A stretch of DNA of 64,000 bases from an uncultured Bacteroidales bacterium (GTDB taxonomy: Bacteria; Bacteroidota; Bacteroidia; Bacteroidales; Bacteroidaceae). The notes beneath the pieces were generated by a model that worked only from the letters and a program-made list of their open reading frames with translations, did no database searches and had not been told where the DNA came from. Position numbers and translations under genes: made by a program. The DNA is taken from assembly GCA_902789725.1 (NCBI GenBank), contig CADAPC010000021.1:1-64000 (forward strand), in the 5' to 3' direction. Shown piece by piece: positions 41,883-52,100 of the stretch. How positions within the stretch are numbered: position 1 is the stretch's first letter; every line of letters starts with the position of its first letter.

Positions 41883-42901
41883 TATTCTCGCGCTTTTTCA
41901 ATGTAAGTGTCCTTCTTTTGGGCAATATCGGCCCCCGACATCGACAATGGGAGGTCGGGAGCGATGCCAAACTCGGTGTGCTGCATGTCGGCATCGTAGA
42001 AGACCACCGCGCTGTAGCGGACCGTCCACCCGTTGGGCAGCTCGCTGTTGAAGGGCATGCCCGAGCCGCCCCCTGTGCGGTCGCCCATGATGGTGACGCC
42101 CGGGCAATGCTTCATGCAGTTGACGAAGTCGTTGGCGGCGGAGAACACGGCGCGGTTGGTGAGCACCACCACGGGCTTCTGCCAGCGTATGCCATCGGTG
42201 GCGGCGTAGAGCGTGAGGCGTTCGGGCGCGGAGAAGTCGTTGCGGCCCTTGCCCGTCTTGTGCGACACGTAGCCTATGTCGAGCGTCAGGTTGGTGAAGT
42301 GGGAAGCCAGCGTGTGGGCGGTGGTCAGCTGTCCGCCGCCGTTGCCGCGCACGTCGATGATGAGGCCGTGGCACGTGGCCAGCGCGTTGAGCATGGCGCT
42401 CACATTGCCGTCGCCAATGCCGTTGGCGAAGGACTCGCAGCGCACGTAGCCAATGTTGTCGTCGAGCACAATGTACTTCAGGCCCGAGGCTATCATGTAG
42501 TTGTGGCCCAGGTAGAGGCGGGCGATGCTGTCGTTGTAGTTCTCGGGGTAGTCCTCGTAGAAGCTCCAGTTGCGTCCGTAGTCGAAGGGGGCGCTGAGGT
42601 TGACGTGGCCGTCCTTCAGTTCGGCCAGCATGTTGCAGAGCACTTCGAAGAGCTGGGCGTTGGTCATCTTCTCGTTCACCTGAGCGGCGTAGCGCGTGTG
42701 CACCTCGTCCCAGTCCACGCCCAGCTCCTGCCGTTTGTAGTCGAAGAAGCAGTAGTGCTCGTCCATCAGCCGCCACAGCGCCTCGAAGTTGCCGCGCTTG
42801 GAGTTGTCGTAGTCGTCCTCCTTCACGCAGGCGGTGAGCAGGAGGGTGGAGAGGCTGATGAGCCATGTGAGGAGGGTGGCAAGTGAGCTTGTCCTTTTCA
42901 T
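41864..42901 (-). CDS. S41-family (C-terminal processing type) lipoprotein peptidase
   Basis: 345 residues from the ATG at 42901. The far longer open frame to 43702 overlaps the DUF3316 gene in another frame and is rejected. The lipobox is LLLTACVKED. The peptidase part contains GLIIDVRGNGGGQLTTAH, PVVVLTNRAVFSAANDFVNC (nucleophile Ser in the S-A-A-N context, Lys/Glu partners not assigned) and GDRTGGGSGMP. This is the tail-specific protease S41 core without a clear PDZ domain. Expected at the periplasmic face or surface. Its ATG overlaps the stop of the DUF3316 gene (ATGA), so the two are translationally coupled. Confidence 0.85.
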   Translation of the reverse strand: MKRTSSLATLLTWLISLSTLLLTACVKEDDYDNSKRGNFEALWRLMDEHYCFFDYKRQELGVDWDEVHTRYAAQVNEKMTNAQLFEVLCNMLAELKDGHVNLSAPFDYGRNWSFYEDYPENYNDSIARLYLGHNYMIASGLKYIVLDDNIGYVRCESFANGIGDGNVSAMLNALATCHGLIIDVRGNGGGQLTTAHTLASHFTNLTLDIGYVSHKTGKGRNDFSAPERLTLYAATDGIRWQKPVVVLTNRAVFSAANDFVNCMKHCPGVTIMGDRTGGGSGMPFNSELPNGWTVRYSAVVFYDADMQHTEFGIAPDLPLSMSGADIAQKKDTYIEKAREYLLSSK

Positions 42902-43776
42902 TTTCGGTAAAGATATTTGCTGAAGCCCACCATGATGTCGTGGGAATACTGGTGATACTTCAGGTGGTGAAAGGTGGATTGATTCATCTGCGCCACATAG
43001 CCCAGACGGAGGGCGGCACGGCGGAAGGGGATTTCGACCGTGAGGCGGTGGCGCATGGAGGGCATGTTGCCGGGATAGGCGAAGAGGATGTTGCGGTCGT
43101 CGTTCTGCAGGGAGAATATCTCGTAGTAGCTCTGTCCGTAGTTGGGGGAGAAGGCGATGCCCATGAGGGGGAGGGAGAACTGGTAGCGCCACACGTAATG
43201 GCGGCGGCCTATCTTCATGTCGAAAGTGGCCAGCGCGCTTGCCTCCACCATGAGGCTCGACTTCAGCTGGGCGGGGTTGTTGCCGCTGCGCACCATGTAG
43301 ATGCCTCCCAGATAGCCAGTGGCGGCAAGGCCGGCTGCCAGGCTCAGGGGCGAGGCCGCACGCTCGGCGGGGTTCACCACGTTGCCGCGGCCGAAATTGT
43401 AGAACCACCCCTGCGAGTAGCGTATGCCGCCGGCATACTCGTCGTGGTTGCCGGCGCGGTTGTCGGTGGTGGCGAAGTTCACGTCTATGAGCCGTTGGTT
43501 GCACACATGCGCATGCCACAGGTTGGTCATGCGCGTGGTTTCGCGCTGGAAGCGGAAGTCGGAGCCGGTGTAGTTGTAGGGCGCCAGGTAGGTGTCGAGA
43601 ATGTTGGACCATCCTATTCCGAACATGGAGGAGTGGAGCACTTCCTTGTTGGCGGGGAAGGCGCCGGTGGGGGAGGGGAGGGGCGTGGCATCCTGTGCCC
43701 ACACCGAAAGGCTCAGCATCAGCATTGCCGCTGTTGCCAAGCCTTTACACATTATTATATATATAGAAGGTTTCAT
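42898..43776 (-). CDS. DUF3316 outer-membrane protein
   Basis: 292 residues. A signal peptide (CKGLATAAMLMLSLSVWAQ) may start at the ATG at 43752 instead of 43776. The mature chain has beta-barrel-like alternation with aromatic strand ends (YNYTGSDFRFQRETTRMTN, HDIMVGFSKYLYRK) and matches the pattern of DUF3316, a Bacteroidales family of unknown function. It follows parC by 48 bases and overlaps the S41 gene by 4 bases, so the pair is likely one functional unit at the cell envelope. Confidence 0.78.
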   Translation of the reverse strand: MKPSIYIIMCKGLATAAMLMLSLSVWAQDATPLPSPTGAFPANKEVLHSSMFGIGWSNILDTYLAPYNYTGSDFRFQRETTRMTNLWHAHVCNQRLIDVNFATTDNRAGNHDEYAGGIRYSQGWFYNFGRGNVVNPAERAASPLSLAAGLAATGYLGGIYMVRSGNNPAQLKSSLMVEASALATFDMKIGRRHYVWRYQFSLPLMGIAFSPNYGQSYYEIFSLQNDDRNILFAYPGNMPSMRHRLTVEIPFRRAALRLGYVAQMNQSTFHHLKYHQYSHDIMVGFSKYLYRK

Positions 43777-43824
43777 ACGGGAGAGAAAGGGGAAGTGTTG
43801 TGGTGTGCTGAGTGATGCTTTCGG

Positions 43825-46641
43825 TCAGAAGAGCTTCAGCTGTCCGGTTATTTCATCGCGGATGTCAGCGTCGCTCTTCCCCTCGTCGGGGTCGATTACC
43901 TCTTCCTGCTCCTCTTCCTCCACCTCTTCGCTCTCGCTTTCAGGCTCGGGGAATCGGACAGGCTCCAGCTCCCTCACCTGGTCGAGGGCGAAGGTGGTGA
44001 GGCGTTTGCCTTTGGCCTTGAAGCCTTTCACGGCGATGTATTCTTCGGCATCCAACTCCAAGGGGCCGCGGAAGGTGTCGGGCTGGAGGAAGGTCAGCTC
44101 CAGGCGTGGGAAGGGGGTGTCGGTGAGGAGAATGAGCCGGCTGTCGGGGTTCTCGCCCAGGAAGCTCTGCTTCTTCTTCGACTCTTCGAAGAGGAAACGC
44201 TTCACGTAGGGCTGGTTCTGGTTGTCGGCATCCCAAAGCACGGCTGTCCACACTTTCTTGGCTTTGTACTTCTCGATGCGGAGCACGTTCTGCTCGTAGT
44301 GGTTGTTGGCGTCGAAGTTGGTCAGGTAGTACTCGCCTGTCTGTAGAACGACCAGGATGAGGTCGTTGTTCTGGAACTCGCCTAAGTACTCCCCGTGCTC
44401 GTCGTAGTTGATGCGCTGTATGTCGGGGTCCCACCACACTTTCCTGCCGCCCAGGGTGCTGCCGCCATGGGCTTTCAGCTGAATGCGGAACACCTCGTGC
44501 TTGGTGAGCTGATTGCCGCGCGCCGTGCGGCCCTTGATGTCCACCTCGCTGAAGTCCTTCTCGAAGACGAGCTTCTTCAGCTTCTCCTGGGGCTTGAGCG
44601 TCACTTTGATGATTTCGGCCTCGCCGTTGCTGTTGGCCGAGAACCAGGTCACCTTCGACTTCGGAGTGCCTTGGGTGAGGTCGTACTCGCGGTCGCGAGT
44701 GACGCTGGGCACGTTGAAGCGCTTGATGTAGGTGATGCCCGTCGCGCCGTCCTTGTAGGTGGCGTTGTAGATGGTGCGCGTGTCGTTCTTCTTGAACACC
44801 GCCACATGTATCACCTCCACCTTGCGCTTTTCGGCCTTGCTCCGCTCCGTCTCGCCTATGAACACCTTGTCGGCCACCTTGATGACCTTGTAGGTGCCGT
44901 CCTTGTAGAAGATGATGATGTCGTCGATGTCGGAGCAGTTGCACACGAACTCGTCCTTCTTCAGCCCCGTGCCGATGAAGCCTTCCGCGCGGTTGATGTA
45001 GAGCTTCTGGTTGGCTTCGGCCACGGTGGCGGCCTGGATGGTGTCGAAGTTGCGTATTTCTGTCAGGCGCGGATGCTCGGCTCCATACTTCTTCTGGAGG
45101 AAGCGGAACCAGTCGGCCGTCACTTCCACCAGGTTGGCCAGGTCGCGCTCTATCTGCTCCAGTTCGGCTTTCAGGCGGGCAATGAACTCGTCGGCCTTGT
45201 CCTTGTTGAACTTCAGAATGCGCGCCATCTTGATTTCCATGAGCCGGAGGATGTCGTCTCTTGTCACCTCGCGCACAAACTGCGGATAGAAGGGTTTCAA
45301 GCGGCTGTCCACATAGTCAACCGCCACATCCATCGTCTTGGCATTCTCAAACTCCTTGGCTTTATAGATGCGCTCCTCGATGAAGATTTTCTCTAACGAG
45401 GCAAAGTGCAGCTGCTCGAGCAACTCGCCACGGCGAATTTCCAGCTCGCGCTTGATGAGGTGCTTGGTGTTATCTACGCTCTTCCGCAGCACATCGCTCA
45501 CGGTGAGGAACTTCGGCATGCGCTCGTCTATCACGCAGCAGTTGGGGGAAATGCTGATTTCGCAGTCGGTGAAGGCATAGAGAGCGTCGATGGTCTTGTC
45601 GCTCGATGCGCCGGGCATGAGGTGGATGACTATCTCCACACCCGCTGCCGTGAGGTCTTCCACCTTGCGGGCTTTGATTTTTCCCTTCTCAATGGCCTTG
45701 AGGATGGAATCGATAAACTGGCTGGGCTTGGAGGGCGAGCCGGTGGTTTTTCCGTAGGGAATCTCTGTGATGGCGAGGGTTTTGCTGTCGCGCTTCTCAA
45801 TCTTTGCCCTCACTCTCACGGTTCCGCCGCGCTGTCCGTCGTTGTATTTCGACACGTCGATGAAGCCGCCTGTCTGGAAGTCGGGGAAGAGTTGGAAGGG
45901 CTCGTTGTGGAGGTAATGTATGGCAGCGTCGCACAGCTCGTTGAAGTTGTGCGGCAAAATCTTGGAGCTTAAGCCCACGGCAATGCCTTCCACTCCCTGA
46001 GCGAGGAGGAGCGGAAACTTGACTGGCAGGGAGATGGGCTCCTTGTTGCGGCCGTCGTAGGAGAGTTTCCAATCGGTGGTTTTGGGGTTGAACAGCACAT
46101 CGAGGGCGAACTTGGAGAGCCTGGCCTCGATGTATCGTCCCGCGGCAGCGTCGTCGCCCGTGAGGATGTTTCCCCAGTTGCCTTGGCAGTCGATGAGCAG
46201 GTTCTTCTGCCCCATCTGCACCAGCGCATCCTTGATGGAAGCATCGCCGTGGGGGTGGAACTGCATGGTGTGTCCCACGATGTTTGCCACCTTGTTGTAG
46301 CGGCCATCGTCCATCCGCTTCATGGAGTGGAGTATGCGTCGCTGCACGGGCTTGAGTCCGTCCATGATGTGCGGCACGGCACGTTCCAGGATTACGTAGG
46401 AGGCGTAATCCAGGAACCAGTTCTGGTACATTCCGCTCAGGTGATGGGTGATGCTGTCTTTCATCACCGTTGGGTCGTAGTCACTCTTTGGGGGCTGTCC
46501 ATCGGCTGGGGGCGATGCGTCTAAGGTTTCGTCTTCCAAAACCTCGTCCTGTGTTTCGTCTTCTGAAGCGGCATCTTTAACTTCGCCCTCCATTCCGTCT
46601 TCGAAAGTCTCGTCGTTGTAATCGCTCATTTCACTTTTCAC
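43825..46641 (-). CDS. parC: DNA topoisomerase IV subunit A
   Basis: 938 residues. The type IIA core begins YASYVILERAVPHIMDGLKPVQRR (about residue 79), with catalytic Tyr170 in AAAGRYIEARLS. The C-terminal domain (about 560-880) is a set of beta-pinwheel blades. The N-terminal 55 and the last 40 residues are strongly acidic extensions. No true GyrA box (QRRGGKG) is present, which together with the HIMDGLKPVQRRIL start favours ParC over GyrA. It relaxes and decatenates DNA with ParE, which is not in the window. It begins 8 bases after ackA. Confidence 0.93.
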   Translation of the reverse strand: MKSEMSDYNDETFEDGMEGEVKDAASEDETQDEVLEDETLDASPPADGQPPKSDYDPTVMKDSITHHLSGMYQNWFLDYASYVILERAVPHIMDGLKPVQRRILHSMKRMDDGRYNKVANIVGHTMQFHPHGDASIKDALVQMGQKNLLIDCQGNWGNILTGDDAAAGRYIEARLSKFALDVLFNPKTTDWKLSYDGRNKEPISLPVKFPLLLAQGVEGIAVGLSSKILPHNFNELCDAAIHYLHNEPFQLFPDFQTGGFIDVSKYNDGQRGGTVRVRAKIEKRDSKTLAITEIPYGKTTGSPSKPSQFIDSILKAIEKGKIKARKVEDLTAAGVEIVIHLMPGASSDKTIDALYAFTDCEISISPNCCVIDERMPKFLTVSDVLRKSVDNTKHLIKRELEIRRGELLEQLHFASLEKIFIEERIYKAKEFENAKTMDVAVDYVDSRLKPFYPQFVREVTRDDILRLMEIKMARILKFNKDKADEFIARLKAELEQIERDLANLVEVTADWFRFLQKKYGAEHPRLTEIRNFDTIQAATVAEANQKLYINRAEGFIGTGLKKDEFVCNCSDIDDIIIFYKDGTYKVIKVADKVFIGETERSKAEKRKVEVIHVAVFKKNDTRTIYNATYKDGATGITYIKRFNVPSVTRDREYDLTQGTPKSKVTWFSANSNGEAEIIKVTLKPQEKLKKLVFEKDFSEVDIKGRTARGNQLTKHEVFRIQLKAHGGSTLGGRKVWWDPDIQRINYDEHGEYLGEFQNNDLILVVLQTGEYYLTNFDANNHYEQNVLRIEKYKAKKVWTAVLWDADNQNQPYVKRFLFEESKKKQSFLGENPDSRLILLTDTPFPRLELTFLQPDTFRGPLELDAEEYIAVKGFKAKGKRLTTFALDQVRELEPVRFPEPESESEEVEEEEQEEVIDPDEGKSDADIRDEITGQLKLF

Positions 46642-46649
46642 TCCGTCTT

Positions 46650-47846
46650 TTACTTCGTCAGTTCCAGTGTGTCGAGTGCAATCATCAGCTCCTCATCCGT
46701 CGGGATGCAGCAGATGGTCACCTTCGAATCGTCGGTGGAGAGGATGGCTTCTGTGGCGCGGCAGGCTTTGTTTTTGGCTTCGTCCAGCTTGATGCCCATG
46801 AACTCCAGCCCCTGGGTGGCTCCTTCGCGCACTTCCCACTGGTTCTCGCCTGCGCCACCGGTGAAGAGAATGATATCTACTCCGCCCATTGCTGCGGCAT
46901 ATTCGCCAATGTATTTCTTGATGCGGTAGCAGTACATGTCTTTGGCCAGGCGCGCTTTGTCGTTGCCGGCAGCGATGCCAGCCAAGATGTCGCGGAAGTC
47001 GGACGAGCCTTCGCTCACTCCCAGCAAGCCCGACTGCTTGTTGAGAAGGTTGCTGATGCCATGCGTGTCGAGGTTCAGCTTGTCCATCAGGAACGTGACA
47101 GCACCGGCGTCGATGTCGCCCGAGCGAGTGCCCATGATGAGACCCTCGAGTGGAGTCAAGCCCATCGACGTGTCAACGCATTTGCCATCTTTCACAGCGG
47201 CAATGGAGGCACCGTTGCCAATGTGGCAGGTGATGATTTTCTTCCCTTCGGGCTTCACGCCTAAGAACTCGCACACGCGCTGAGATACATAGCGGTGGCT
47301 GGTGCCGTGGAAACCATAGCGGCGCACGCCATACTTGCTGTAGAGTTCGTAGGGGAGGGCATACATGTAGGCGTAGTCGGGCATGGTCTGGTGGAAAGCG
47401 GTGTCGAACACACCCACCTGGGGAATGTTGGGCAAAATGGCGCTCACGGCATTCACGCCCTTGATGTTGGCAGGGTTGTGCAGCGGCGCCAGGTCGTTGC
47501 AGGCAGCAAAGGCTTCCATCACTTCAGGCGTGAGGAGTACGGACTGATTGAACTTTTCCCCGCCATGCACCATACGGTGACCCACGGCATCCAGTTCGTC
47601 GAGGCTCTTCAGCACGGCATAGTCGCCCGTGGTGAGCACGTCGAAAATCCACTGCACACCAGCGGTATGCTCCTTGATGGGCTTCTCCATCTTGTGTTTC
47701 TCACCGTTCAGTTTGACGGTGATGAAAGAGTCGGGCAGGCCAATCTTTTCGATGCCACCCGATGTGATGACAGACTTGTCGGTCATGTCATACAATGCAT
47801 ATTTTATAGAACTGCTGCCGCAGTTAAGTACAAGAATCTTTTTCAT
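46650..47846 (-). CDS. ackA: Acetate kinase
   Basis: 398 residues, normal length. The signature sequences are LVLNCGSSSIKYALYD at the N-terminus, GYHGTSH-like GFHGTSHRYVS, and HIGNGASIAAVKDGKCVDTSMG. It makes ATP from acetyl phosphate with release of acetate. It lies 15 bases after pta, and the pair forms the standard fermentative acetate pathway. Confidence 0.97.
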   Translation of the reverse strand: MKKILVLNCGSSSIKYALYDMTDKSVITSGGIEKIGLPDSFITVKLNGEKHKMEKPIKEHTAGVQWIFDVLTTGDYAVLKSLDELDAVGHRMVHGGEKFNQSVLLTPEVMEAFAACNDLAPLHNPANIKGVNAVSAILPNIPQVGVFDTAFHQTMPDYAYMYALPYELYSKYGVRRYGFHGTSHRYVSQRVCEFLGVKPEGKKIITCHIGNGASIAAVKDGKCVDTSMGLTPLEGLIMGTRSGDIDAGAVTFLMDKLNLDTHGISNLLNKQSGLLGVSEGSSDFRDILAGIAAGNDKARLAKDMYCYRIKKYIGEYAAAMGGVDIILFTGGAGENQWEVREGATQGLEFMGIKLDEAKNKACRATEAILSTDDSKVTICCIPTDEELMIALDTLELTK

Positions 47847-47861
47847 GTTTCCTTTATCAAT

Positions 47862-48869
47862 TTATTTTGCGTCCATTGCTTGGCAAGCGGTAATGGCCAC
47901 CATCTTGTAAATGTCATCTACTGAACAGCCACGGCTGAGGTCGTTGACAGGGCGGGCTATGCCTTGCAGAATGGGGCCGATGGCATCGGCATTGCCCAGG
48001 CGCTGCACCAGTTTGTAGGCGATGTTGCCCACTTCCAAGCAGGGAGCCACCAGCACATTGGCCTTGCCGGCGATGTCGCTGCCCGGAGCTTTCTTCTGTC
48101 CCACTGAAGGAACAAGCGCGGCATCGGCTTGCAGTTCACCGTCCACCTTCAAGCTTGGGTCAAGTTCCTTGGCAAGACGAGTTGCCTCCACCACCTTATC
48201 TACCACCTCGTGCTTGGCACTACCCTTTGTGGAGAAGGAGAGCATGGCCACGCGTGGATCGGCAAAACCTGCCACGCTCTTTGCGGTCTGAGCGGTGCAA
48301 ACGGCAATCTGAGCCAGCTGGGAAGCATCGGGCATAGGGGTTACGGCTACGTCGCCCATCACAAGCACTCCCTCCTCGCCATACTGCGGAGTTTGGGTGA
48401 TGAGCAGCATCGCACCACTCACGCAAGTGATGCCTGGTGCGCACTTGATGATTTGCAAGGCAGGACGGAGTGTGTCGCCCGTTGTGGAGAGGGCACCGCT
48501 GATTTGTCCGTCAGCATCGCCACTCTTAATGATGAGGCAACCGAAATAAAGTGGGTCGAGCACCTGTTGGCGAGCCTTCTCGATGGTCATGCCTTTCTTC
48601 TGACGAAGTTGGAAAAGCAGCTGGGCGTACTCCTCTGTCTTCTCCGACGTGGCAGGGTCGATGATGGTGGCCTTCCCAATGTTTCTCAGTCCCAGTTTGT
48701 CAGCCAGAGCGTAAATCTCCGTAGGATTGCCAATCAGGATGATGTCGGCAATGTCGTCAGCAAGACTCTTGTCGGCGGCAGTTAAAGTGCGCTCCTCCAA
48801 TGACTCGGGGAGCACGATGCGCTGCTTGTTTGCTTTAGCACGCGCAATAATACTTTCAATTAAAGCCAT
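47862..48869 (-). CDS. pta: Phosphate acetyltransferase
   Basis: 335 residues, the short Pta form without the N-terminal regulatory domain. Contains IVLPESLEERTLTAADKSL, SGDADGQISGALSTTGDTLRPA and KGSAKHEVVDKVVEATRLA. It converts acetyl-CoA and phosphate to acetyl phosphate. First gene of the leftward pta-ackA-parC series. Confidence 0.96.
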   Translation of the reverse strand: MALIESIIARAKANKQRIVLPESLEERTLTAADKSLADDIADIILIGNPTEIYALADKLGLRNIGKATIIDPATSEKTEEYAQLLFQLRQKKGMTIEKARQQVLDPLYFGCLIIKSGDADGQISGALSTTGDTLRPALQIIKCAPGITCVSGAMLLITQTPQYGEEGVLVMGDVAVTPMPDASQLAQIAVCTAQTAKSVAGFADPRVAMLSFSTKGSAKHEVVDKVVEATRLAKELDPSLKVDGELQADAALVPSVGQKKAPGSDIAGKANVLVAPCLEVGNIAYKLVQRLGNADAIGPILQGIARPVNDLSRGCSVDDIYKMVAITACQAMDAK

Positions 48870-48903
48870 ATTTGTTTTTTGTTCTGTTTAACATTTCTCG
48901 TCA

Positions 48904-48934
48904 CAAAGATAGGGTTTTTCGGCGAGTTGTCAAA
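48904..48934 (-). promoter_or_regulatory. Promoter of pta-ackA-parC
   Basis: On the minus strand: TTTG, 19 bases, TATCTTTG, 35 bases before the pta start. Full consensus. Confidence 0.8.
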
Positions 48935-49138
48935 ACCTCCGCTTGAAAAACCTGCTCTTTTCAGTTTCCCCATGCATGAAAACAGGTCTTTTGCAACAAT
49001 GGTACAGGCAAAACCTCGCACATGGATGCAGCGCATAGAGTGCGTGCTAAGTAGTAGGAAATGAGGGGAACGAACGGCAATGTTACCCATTTAAAAATAA
49101 TGGAAACATAAGGAAAAGGGAAAGCCAATGATTCCACG

Positions 49139-49146
49139 TACCTTTG
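49139..49146 (+). promoter_or_regulatory. -7 box of the GH98 gene
   Basis: TACCTTTG followed by CA, 34 bases before the start. No clear -33 box. Confidence 0.55.
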
Positions 49147-49179
49147 CAAAAAATAACAACTCACTAATCTTTTCAACGT

Positions 49180-52100
49180 ATGAAATCAATTTTACACAGC
49201 CTTTTGATGGCCTTGATGCTCTTGGTGGCATCGCAGACAATGACGGCGCAGGAACGCCGTCCCATTGACTCTCAACACCCTCTCTGGCTTGTCCACATCG
49301 ACGTGTGGAACAGTGCCGACCCTCAGAAAATTATCGACCTCATTCCCGATGATGTTAAACCCTACGTGTGCATGAACCTTTCGCTCTCTTGTCAGTTTGA
49401 TGAGGGAACTGAAATGTACCGCATGCCACGCTATGCTGTGCGCACTTACAAGTCGTGGGCAACCGTGTGCCAGGCCAACGGCATGTGGTTCACCTGTCAG
49501 CCTGCCAGTGGTGGCCACACCCACATTCAGGACGATGACCTTGCCACTTTTGAGTACTTCTTCAAGAACTATCCTAATTTCCTTGGTTGGAACTATGCCG
49601 AGCAGTTCTGGGGGTTTGATGTGGCTGGCAACAAAAGTTCGAGCACTCCGGCCAACCGTTGGGCACTGTTTGCCAAACTGGTGGAAATGTCGCACAAGTA
49701 TGGTGGCTTCTTGACGGTGAGCTGGTGTGGAGGCACTTACCACATGAATACGAACCCGATTGCCGAACTGAAGCGTAACAAGGATTTCATGGCTGCCTGC
49801 CAGAAATATCCCGAAGCCATCCTCTTCCTCTATAAATATACTCACGCTGGTTGCTTCTACAACAACGAGAGCGTCTGCTGGGGACCCTTCATTTCTGGCT
49901 TGACCAAGAATTATGGTGTACGTTACGACAACTGCGGATGGAACGACACGCTGAACAAGCTTTTGGGAGATAAGCACGGAAAGAAATATCCAGGCAGTGC
50001 CGGTATCGGCACCGTGATGGAGCAGACCTGTGTGAACGGTGGTGCTGTGTGGGATGGTCCCGAACTGATTTGGAACGGCGAATGCTTCCAGGGCACAAGC
50101 GACAGTCAGATTGATGGTTACACGCGTCGCAACTGGACTACCTTCCCCAATTTCCGTGGCATTTGGTTAGACATGTGGCGTAAAATCATCGACGGAACCA
50201 TGTATATCCCCACTCGTGAGGAAGTGCTGGAGAAAACCAAGATTGTGGTGATCAATGACAAGGCTGATGACTACACGGCTTGGGATGACCTCTACAATGG
50301 CCTCTATTTGCAGACCGACCCCTTCAACCAAAAGAAAGAGTGGCAATGGAACTACGGGCAGTGGTACAACAACCTCTGTTACTTCAAATCCACAGGCCGC
50401 TATGGTGCCGTGCCAATCGTGACGGGGTTGTACGACGATTTGGCAAAGAAAATACCTGTGCAGGTGAAGAAATCGAACTACACCTCACGCTGGAGCACGC
50501 AGACCCGCAAGGTGGCTGACTTTAATGCTCAGTACCCAGAGGTGAGCACAGGTGACCTCTATGTGAACCGCTACAAGAACCAGCTGGTCACTTATACTCC
50601 TTATACATATATGAATGAGAAGAAGACCGCTTCGGCACAGATACCGCTCCAGTACAACACTTGCGAGAGTCTTGAACTGACTTGGGGCAAACTGAGCAGT
50701 GGCGTCATCCGTGAGTATAGTGACCACATCGACTTCTATCTGAACAACTACCGCAACGACACCACCACTCAGGTGCTGGACAAGATTGTGGTGAAAGGTG
50801 CTACAGCTGAACCTACTTACTCGGTGAGCAAGCGCACGCTTGCCAACCACACCACCACAAAGGAGTGGGATGCCGAAACGGGTACTTTCACTCTTAATGT
50901 GAAGCATTTGGGTGCACTCGATGTGACTATCAATTGTGCCGGTGCAGCTACTGAGCGCAGCACCGATGTGGTGAATAGCGCACCACTCACCGCCGACCTG
51001 CCCAAGCAGCCTGAAGACTACACGGGCGAAATCATCATCGAAGCTGAAAACATGGACCGCAAGGACGTGGGGAGTGTTGCACTGACCCACAGTGGTTGGT
51101 GGGCACAGAATGTGAAGGACTTTGCCGCAATGGGCTACATCGACTTGGGAACTAAGACTACAGCCTCTCTGCGCCACCAGCTCAAACTGAAGAAAGCGGG
51201 CGACTATGACATCTACGTGCGCTACTGCAACTCCACCAAAGCGGGGAAAGTCCGTCTCACGGTGAATGGTAAGGCTACCCTTGTAGATTTTGAGAAGACA
51301 AAACTCAACGACTGGCGTCTGGCCAAAGTGAGCGCAACACTGAAAGAGGGTAGCAACAATTTCATCCTCCTCAACACGGGTGGTGTGGGCATGTATATCG
51401 ACCAAATCATCTACATGCCTGTAGGAGCCAATCCGAAGAAATACGATATTGCTGTGCGTGAGGCTGAAAACGGAAAAGTAGAAGCCGACTTGTCCGAGGC
51501 TATGGAGGGCGAAACTGTCACCCTGACCATCACTCCTAATCCTGGTTGCGAACTGAAAGAACTCCGCGTTGTCAACAGTGTGTATTTCACGGAGGGAAAG
51601 ACCATCCCGGTAGAGGATCCAAAAGCTGAAACCATCACTTTCGCCATGTTCGATGATAATGTCACCATCCAACCTGTCTTTGTTGACAATAGCTCTGTCT
51701 ATAAGCTCGACTTCGATCAGGTGCTCAATGGCACAATGCCAGTGGGATGGCGTGCCACACAGGAGAACAACGACGTGCATCAATACCCCAGCAACTATGG
51801 TTCGGGTGCCCGCACTTTCGCCGGATTTACAGGCTATCAAGGCAAGGCTCTCTATTGGCGCAACACCAATGCGGAGTATGGCAAGCAGGCGGCCTATCCG
51901 CTCAAACTCGCCATTGGCGACTACAAACTCACTTTTGCTCAAGCTGCATGGAAGGGCGCACCTCAGTACAAAGTGCAGATTCTCAATGCCAGCGGAAGAG
52001 TGATTGCTCAGTCGGCCACCTACACGGCTACACCTGATGCCAACGGCAACACCACGGCCAACCTCACCAACGCCAAGACCTACGAACTGCCTTTCAGCAT

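Larger units (their letters stand above)
48870..49179. other. Divergent intergenic region (pta / GH98)
   Basis: Contains a promoter for each gene (below). No other gene or repeat was seen. Confidence 0.5.

Noticed and set aside
41864..43702. 612-codon leftward frame extending the S41 peptidase upstream
   Set aside because: The extra 270 residues are Arg/Pro/His-rich and antisense-like, and overlap the DUF3316 gene in another frame. The lipoprotein start at 42901 is clear.
43940..44944. 334-codon and similar leftward frames inside parC
   Set aside because: Alternative-frame shadows of the parC gene with Arg/His-rich translation and no start context.
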